18,258 nucleotides of DNA from positions 1 through 18,258 of the forward strand of contig CAYWJR010000029.1 in the NCBI GenBank assembly GCA_964458615.1, written 5' to 3'. The stretch is from SHNJ01 sp964458615. Lineage in GTDB: Bacteria > Pseudomonadota > Alphaproteobacteria > SHNJ01. The notes below the pieces were generated by a model, which saw only the letters and a list, made by a program, of their open reading frames with translations, had not been told where the DNA came from and did no database searches. Positions 15,190 to 18,258 of the stretch are shown here, piece by piece (position 1 is the first letter of the stretch; each line of letters begins with the position of its first letter). Both the position numbers and the translations under genes were made by a program.

Positions 15190-15780
15190 ATGCCCGCCGT
15201 TATCGATTCCAAATCGCTAGATACCTTGTTTGTAAACGCCAGAACATTCAACGGCTGGCAAAAAAAACCGGTCGATGCGAAAACATTGCAGGATATTTAC
15301 GATCTTTATAAATGGGGCCCGACATCGGCCAATTGCGAACCGATGCGCGTTGTGTTCGTCCAATCGGCCGAAGCCAAGGAAAAATTGAAAACCTGCGTCG
15401 CCGCCGGCAACGTTGAAAAAACCATGGCCGCGCCGGTCACCGCGATTATCGGGTTTGATTTGGAATTTTTCGAAAAATTGCCGAAATTGTTTCCGCACAC
15501 CGACGCCAAATCCTGGTTCGTGGGCAATCAAAAAATGATCGACGACACCGCGTTTCGCAACGGCACGTTGCAGGGCGCATATTTTATGCTGGCGGCGCGC
15601 GCATTCGGGCTTGATTGCGGGCCGATGTCCGGATTCGATCAGGCGAAATGCGATCAATTGTTTTTCGCCGGCACAAAAGTAAAATCGAATTTCTTGTGCA
15701 ATATCGGTTACGGCGATCCTGCGTCGTTATTCCCGCGCTCGCCGCGCTTGGAATTTTCCGAAGCGTGCAAAATCGTTTAA
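15190..15780 (+). CDS. rutE: RutE-like nitroreductase (malonic semialdehyde reductase family)
   Basis: FMN-dependent nitroreductase-family enzyme. In E. coli, RutE reduces malonic semialdehyde to 3-hydroxypropionate in uracil breakdown. From memory the match is close: ARTFNGW, YKWGPTSANCEPMRVVF, APVTAII, LFPHTDAKSWF, DTAFRNGTLQGAY, GPMSGFD and NIGYGDP all have near-identical RutE counterparts. The length of 196 residues equals that of E. coli RutE. AAGGAG at 15177-15182 is 7 bases before ATG 15190, so I prefer this over ATG 15184 (spacing 1) and the upstream ATG 15139. No other rut genes are in the window, so the true substrate is uncertain. Its TAA overlaps the tsaB ATG by one base (TAATG), implying coupled translation. 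Confidence 0.85.
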   Translation: MPAVIDSKSLDTLFVNARTFNGWQKKPVDAKTLQDIYDLYKWGPTSANCEPMRVVFVQSAEAKEKLKTCVAAGNVEKTMAAPVTAIIGFDLEFFEKLPKLFPHTDAKSWFVGNQKMIDDTAFRNGTLQGAYFMLAARAFGLDCGPMSGFDQAKCDQLFFAGTKVKSNFLCNIGYGDPASLFPRSPRLEFSEACKIV

Positions 15781-16481
15781 TGGCAAACCCGGTATCAACA
15801 ATCCCGGCAATTTTGGGAATACATATCGATACCCAAGGATCGGCGGCCGCGTTATATTCCGGCGGCCGTATCGTGGGCGCGGAAAAATCCCAGGCGGTTC
15901 GCGGCCAAGGCGAGCGGATCATGCCATTGCTGCGCGGCTTGATGGCGGATGCGCAAATGGCGATTGCCGATATTGAATGTATCGCGGTGAATGTGGGGCC
16001 TGGGTCCTTTACCGGAATCCGTATCGGGCTTGCGGCCGCGCAGGGGCTTGCGATGGCGGCGGGAAAAAAAATATTCGGCGTGCCGCATCCGGCCGCCGTT
16101 GCGGCGTCTGTCCGCGCGCAAATGCCGGATATGCCCGCGAAAAATATTTTTGTGTGCGATCATTCCGGCAAGGGCGATTATCATATCGCCGCGTATGATG
16201 AAAATTTGCAAACCCTGATTGCCCCGCAACGCGCCGCCGATATTGGCGGGTTGAAAATAATTTTTGAAAAACCGTCCTGGGCGATTGCGGGAACCGCCGC
16301 GTCATTCGCCGCGTCCGTTTTGCCCGGCGGCCTGCATGCCGAACCGCCGGATCATAATCTTGCATCCGGCGCGTGCCTGTTCGCCGCGCAAAATTTTGAA
16401 TGTGCGGAGAATTTTCCCTTCCATCCATTGTATTTCCGCGATGCCGACGTGACAATTGCGGCCGGACAATCGGCGGTATAG
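15780..16481 (+). CDS. tsaB: tRNA threonylcarbamoyladenosine biosynthesis protein TsaB
   Basis: Non-catalytic partner of TsaD in making t6A37 on ANN-decoding tRNAs. The 233 residues are normal in length. The ASKHA-like N-terminal domain (ILGIHIDTQGSAAALY) is followed by the family signature VGPGSFTGIRIGLAAAQGLA (72-91). The C-terminal domain is less conserved and ends with PLYFRDADVT (216-225), typical of TsaB. The start is ATG 15780 in a TAATG overlap with the preceding gene; no separate ribosome site is seen, so reinitiation is likely. rimI begins 4 bases after the stop, a pairing common across proteobacteria. Confidence 0.95.
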   Translation: MANPVSTIPAILGIHIDTQGSAAALYSGGRIVGAEKSQAVRGQGERIMPLLRGLMADAQMAIADIECIAVNVGPGSFTGIRIGLAAAQGLAMAAGKKIFGVPHPAAVAASVRAQMPDMPAKNIFVCDHSGKGDYHIAAYDENLQTLIAPQRAADIGGLKIIFEKPSWAIAGTAASFAASVLPGGLHAEPPDHNLASGACLFAAQNFECAENFPFHPLYFRDADVTIAAGQSAV

Positions 16482-16485
16482 AAAT

Positions 16486-16950
16486 ATGCCGCGAATTTTT
16501 CCGTTGCGGTTTTTGCCGCCCGATATTTTAACCAAAGATATATTTTCGGTGATGCAAGACGCGATCCCCGGCGGATGGAATTTGCAAACCCTGCAAAATT
16601 TGCTGATCCAGGAACAAACTTGTGGGTTTTTGGCGATCGACGGCCAGGCGACGGTTGGATTTATCGCCGGGCAATCGATTGCGGATCAAGCGGATATATT
16701 GTCGTTTGCGGTCATAAACACCCATCGAAAACAAGGCATAGGCCGGGAATTATTGGCGCGGTTTGTGGATCATTGCCGCGACCAATCCGTATCGCGCATC
16801 GTTTTGGATGTGGCGCAGGACAATATCGCCGCAATTGCATTGTATCATAAATGCGGATTTCAAACATTTGGCCGCCGCGAACGGTATTATGCGGGTCAAA
16901 ACGGCGACCGCAAGGATGCGGTGCTGATGGAATTGACCTTGGTCAAATAA
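16486..16950 (+). CDS. rimI: Ribosomal-protein N-alpha-acetyltransferase RimI family
   Basis: GNAT acetyltransferase of 154 residues; RimI acetylates the N-terminus of ribosomal protein S18. The acetyl-CoA loop is HRKQGIG (80-86) after strand ILSFAVI. LDVAQDNIAAIALYHKCGF (107-125) is the typical RimI motif B, with N113 and Y120, and GRRERYY follows. ATG 16486 is chosen because it follows the tsaB stop by 4 bases and gives the usual RimI length; the frame is also open from 16456 inside tsaB. It is the last gene of the rutE-tsaB-rimI transcript. The genes often found next in alphaproteobacteria (fur/mur, miaB) are absent here. Confidence 0.9.
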   Translation: MPRIFPLRFLPPDILTKDIFSVMQDAIPGGWNLQTLQNLLIQEQTCGFLAIDGQATVGFIAGQSIADQADILSFAVINTHRKQGIGRELLARFVDHCRDQSVSRIVLDVAQDNIAAIALYHKCGFQTFGRRERYYAGQNGDRKDAVLMELTLVK

Positions 16951-16952
16951 AG

Positions 16953-16967
16953 CCTTGCGCCGCAAGG
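16953..16967 (+). terminator. Hairpin after rimI
   Basis: CCTTGCG and CGCAAGG are perfect arms around a single C, two bases after the rimI stop. It can form a 6-bp GC-rich stem with a GCC loop. No U-run follows, so termination is uncertain, but it marks the boundary between the rimI and olsB units. Confidence 0.45.
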
Positions 16968-16991
16968 GCGGGTCGCATAAATTAACGCCCA

Positions 16992-17026
16992 TCGTCATAA
17001 AATTGTCTTTGTCCGCAGGCTATAAA
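16992..17026 (+). promoter_or_regulatory. Putative PhoB-dependent promoter of olsBA
   Basis: TCGTCAT and TTGTCTT are separated by AAAA (16992-17009), the 7-4-7 layout of a PhoB box, each matching five of seven bases of CTGTCAT. TATAAA, a good -10, begins after an 11-base gap (17021-17026), the distance expected when PhoB replaces the -35 contact. A conventional -35 is not present at the normal position. It shares GTCATAAA with the pstS box. Confidence 0.6.
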
Positions 17027-17032
17027 TATCCC

Positions 17033-17060
17033 TGATTTTAATCATCAGCGGTTTTAACCG
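17033..17060. repeat. Twin short palindromes in the olsB leader
   Basis: TGATT-TT-AATCA (17033-17044) and CGGTT-TT-AACCG (17049-17060) have the same arm length and the same TT centre, offset by 16 bases. They lie between the putative promoter and the ribosome site of olsB, so they could be operators or small leader stems. Confidence 0.4.
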
Positions 17061-17088
17061 TCTTGTATATTTTGCGCCGGGGACAAAA

Positions 17089-17952
17089 ATGGAACCAATG
17101 ACTACAATCATACAAAAAATGCCAACAATGGCGCCAAAAACAGATACCCATCCGCCATCCCAATTTTTTGGATCGATGGAAGCGCGCCTGGCTGAAACCG
17201 AATCGGAAATCATAGCCGCGCAAAATTTACGGTACCGGATTTTTTACGACGAAATGGGCGCAACGCCGACGCCCGAATTCAAAAAATCGCAGCGCGATTT
17301 CGACAAATACGACGATATTTGCGACCATTTGCTGATTTTCGATCATAAAATCGGCAAAGGCACCGATGCAATCGTCGCCACATACCGTTTGATCCGCAAA
17401 GACGCGGCCGGCCTCGTCGGCGGTTTTTATTCCGCGTCCGAATATGATATTTCGAAAATTCACCAATTCCCCGGAACGGTTTTGGAATTGGGACGGTCGT
17501 GCGTGCATGAAAAATACCGCACGCGTCCGACCATGCAGTTATTGTGGCGCGGCATCGCCGGATATATTTTTCACCATAAACTGGATTTGATGTTCGGTTG
17601 CGCCAGTTTTCATGGCACGGATATGTCGGCGCACGCGGAATCGTTATCGTATTTGTACCATTATCATTTGGCGCCGGAAAATTTGCGGGTGCGGACTTTG
17701 CCGCAATATTACGCCGATATGAATTTGATCCCAAAAGACCGCATCGATCCCAAACGCGCCCTGTTGGCGTTGCCGCCATTGATCAAAGGATATATGCGGC
17801 TTGGCGGGTTTTTCGGCGATGGCGCGTATATCGACCGGCAATTCAATTCGATCGATGTGTTCGTCATGGTCAACCGCGAAGAATTGAGCGAAAAATATTC
17901 ACGGTATTACGAACGCACCACATTGACCACCGCGGATACCGATTTGCAATGA
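17089..17952 (+). CDS. olsB: L-ornithine N-alpha-acyltransferase OlsB
   Basis: First enzyme of ornithine-lipid synthesis: transfers a 3-hydroxyacyl chain from acyl-ACP to the alpha-amino group of ornithine, giving lyso-ornithine lipid. The 287 residues have the OlsB/hemolysin-like GNAT fold: AAQNLRYRIFYDEM (43-56), DHLLIFD (79-85), ELGRSCVHEKYRTR (133-146), LMFGCASFHGTD (167-178) and PPLIKGYMRLGGFFGDG (229-245). GGGGA about 6 bases before ATG 17089 sets the start; the first 25 residues are poorly conserved in appearance, and ATG 17098 is an alternative. The stop overlaps the start of olsA by 4 bases (ATGA). A PhoB-box-like promoter lies upstream. Confidence 0.92.
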   Translation: MEPMTTIIQKMPTMAPKTDTHPPSQFFGSMEARLAETESEIIAAQNLRYRIFYDEMGATPTPEFKKSQRDFDKYDDICDHLLIFDHKIGKGTDAIVATYRLIRKDAAGLVGGFYSASEYDISKIHQFPGTVLELGRSCVHEKYRTRPTMQLLWRGIAGYIFHHKLDLMFGCASFHGTDMSAHAESLSYLYHYHLAPENLRVRTLPQYYADMNLIPKDRIDPKRALLALPPLIKGYMRLGGFFGDGAYIDRQFNSIDVFVMVNREELSEKYSRYYERTTLTTADTDLQ

Positions 17953-18258
17953 ATTCCGTTGTCGCCATTATCCGCCTGATCGGCATTGTTTGCGTAACGG
18001 CCGCGTTGATTCCGGCGCAAATCGTGGCGATGTATTTATTGCCGAAATATTTTTATTCCATCCCGATGTTGTATAACCGCCTGATTTGCCGCATCGCGGG
18101 TTTGGATATATCTGTTTGCGGGCATGTGACCGGGCGCAAACCGGTTATATTCATCGCCAATCACAGCGCGTATTTGGATATTATGATCCTAAGTTCATTG
18201 GTGCCGGCGTCTTTTGTCGCCAAGGCCGAAATCGCCGGTTGGCCGTTGTTCGGATTTT
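17949..18258 (+). CDS. olsA: Lyso-ornithine lipid O-acyltransferase OlsA / PlsC-type acyltransferase (3' end cut by window edge)
   Basis: Second step of ornithine-lipid synthesis: O-acylates lyso-ornithine lipid. ATG 17949 overlaps the olsB stop as ATGA, indicating coupled translation. The 103 residues visible hold an N-terminal membrane helix (about 5-31) and the PlsC active-site motif NHSAYLD (71-77, H72 and D77), then SFVAKAEIAGWPLFGF (88-103), the usual acyltransferase block II region. The rest lies beyond position 18258. By sequence alone it could be a general 1-acylglycerol-phosphate acyltransferase; the coupling to olsB favours OlsA. Confidence 0.88.
   Translation, partial: MNSVVAIIRLIGIVCVTAALIPAQIVAMYLLPKYFYSIPMLYNRLICRIAGLDISVCGHVTGRKPVIFIANHSAYLDIMILSSLVPASFVAKAEIAGWPLFGF

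Noticed and set aside
1..18258. Prophage, insertion sequence, toxin-antitoxin, CRISPR or defence island
   Set aside because: No transposase, integrase, terminal inverted repeats, repeat-spacer pattern, or nuclease/toxin motifs were seen; the recognised genes are core functions with uniform base use.

Overview
The window looks like a chromosomal segment of an alphaproteobacterium of roughly balanced to mildly GC-rich composition. The evidence is the alphaproteobacterial style of the long PstC, the Nfu-type NifU protein with a fused N-terminal domain, the olsB-olsA ornithine-lipid pair, and the partly kept mutS / murJ / trpS and tsaB-rimI neighbourhoods. A Micavibrio-like or Rhodospirillales-like lineage is possible, but that is a guess. 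No phage, insertion sequence, CRISPR, tRNA or rRNA was seen.

Left end, minus strand (1-4106): phoR, pstS and the beginning of pstC. This is the phosphate-sensing and uptake cluster, presumably continuing to pstA/pstB/phoU/phoB beyond position 1. A PhoB-box-like set of 7-mers at 11-base spacing precedes pstS, and a good intrinsic terminator separates pstS from pstC.

Middle (4220-12183): three conserved housekeeping genes on the plus strand, mutS, murJ (lipid II flippase) and trpS. Two unrecognised membrane-anchored genes on the minus strand are interleaved with them, 616 and 180 residues long. glnD, commonly found between mutS and murJ in alphaproteobacteria, is absent. Each convergent gene pair in the window has a palindrome or short tandem repeat over its stop codons.

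Right-middle (12184-15105): a 307-base gap with a promoter and a strongly structured leader, then a NifU/Nfu iron-sulfur scaffold gene and a Bax-type glucosaminidase. These converge on a secreted polysaccharide deacetylase.

Right end (15122-18258): a RutE-like nitroreductase gene, tsaB and rimI in a tight operon, then olsB and olsA (truncated by the window edge). A second PhoB-box-like element, 11 bases upstream of a TATAAA -10, precedes olsB. Phosphate sensing and uptake at one end and phosphorus-free ornithine-lipid synthesis at the other may therefore belong to one phosphate-starvation response. That link, the structured nfu leader, and the orphan 616-residue gene with a dyad over its promoter are the most interesting points.
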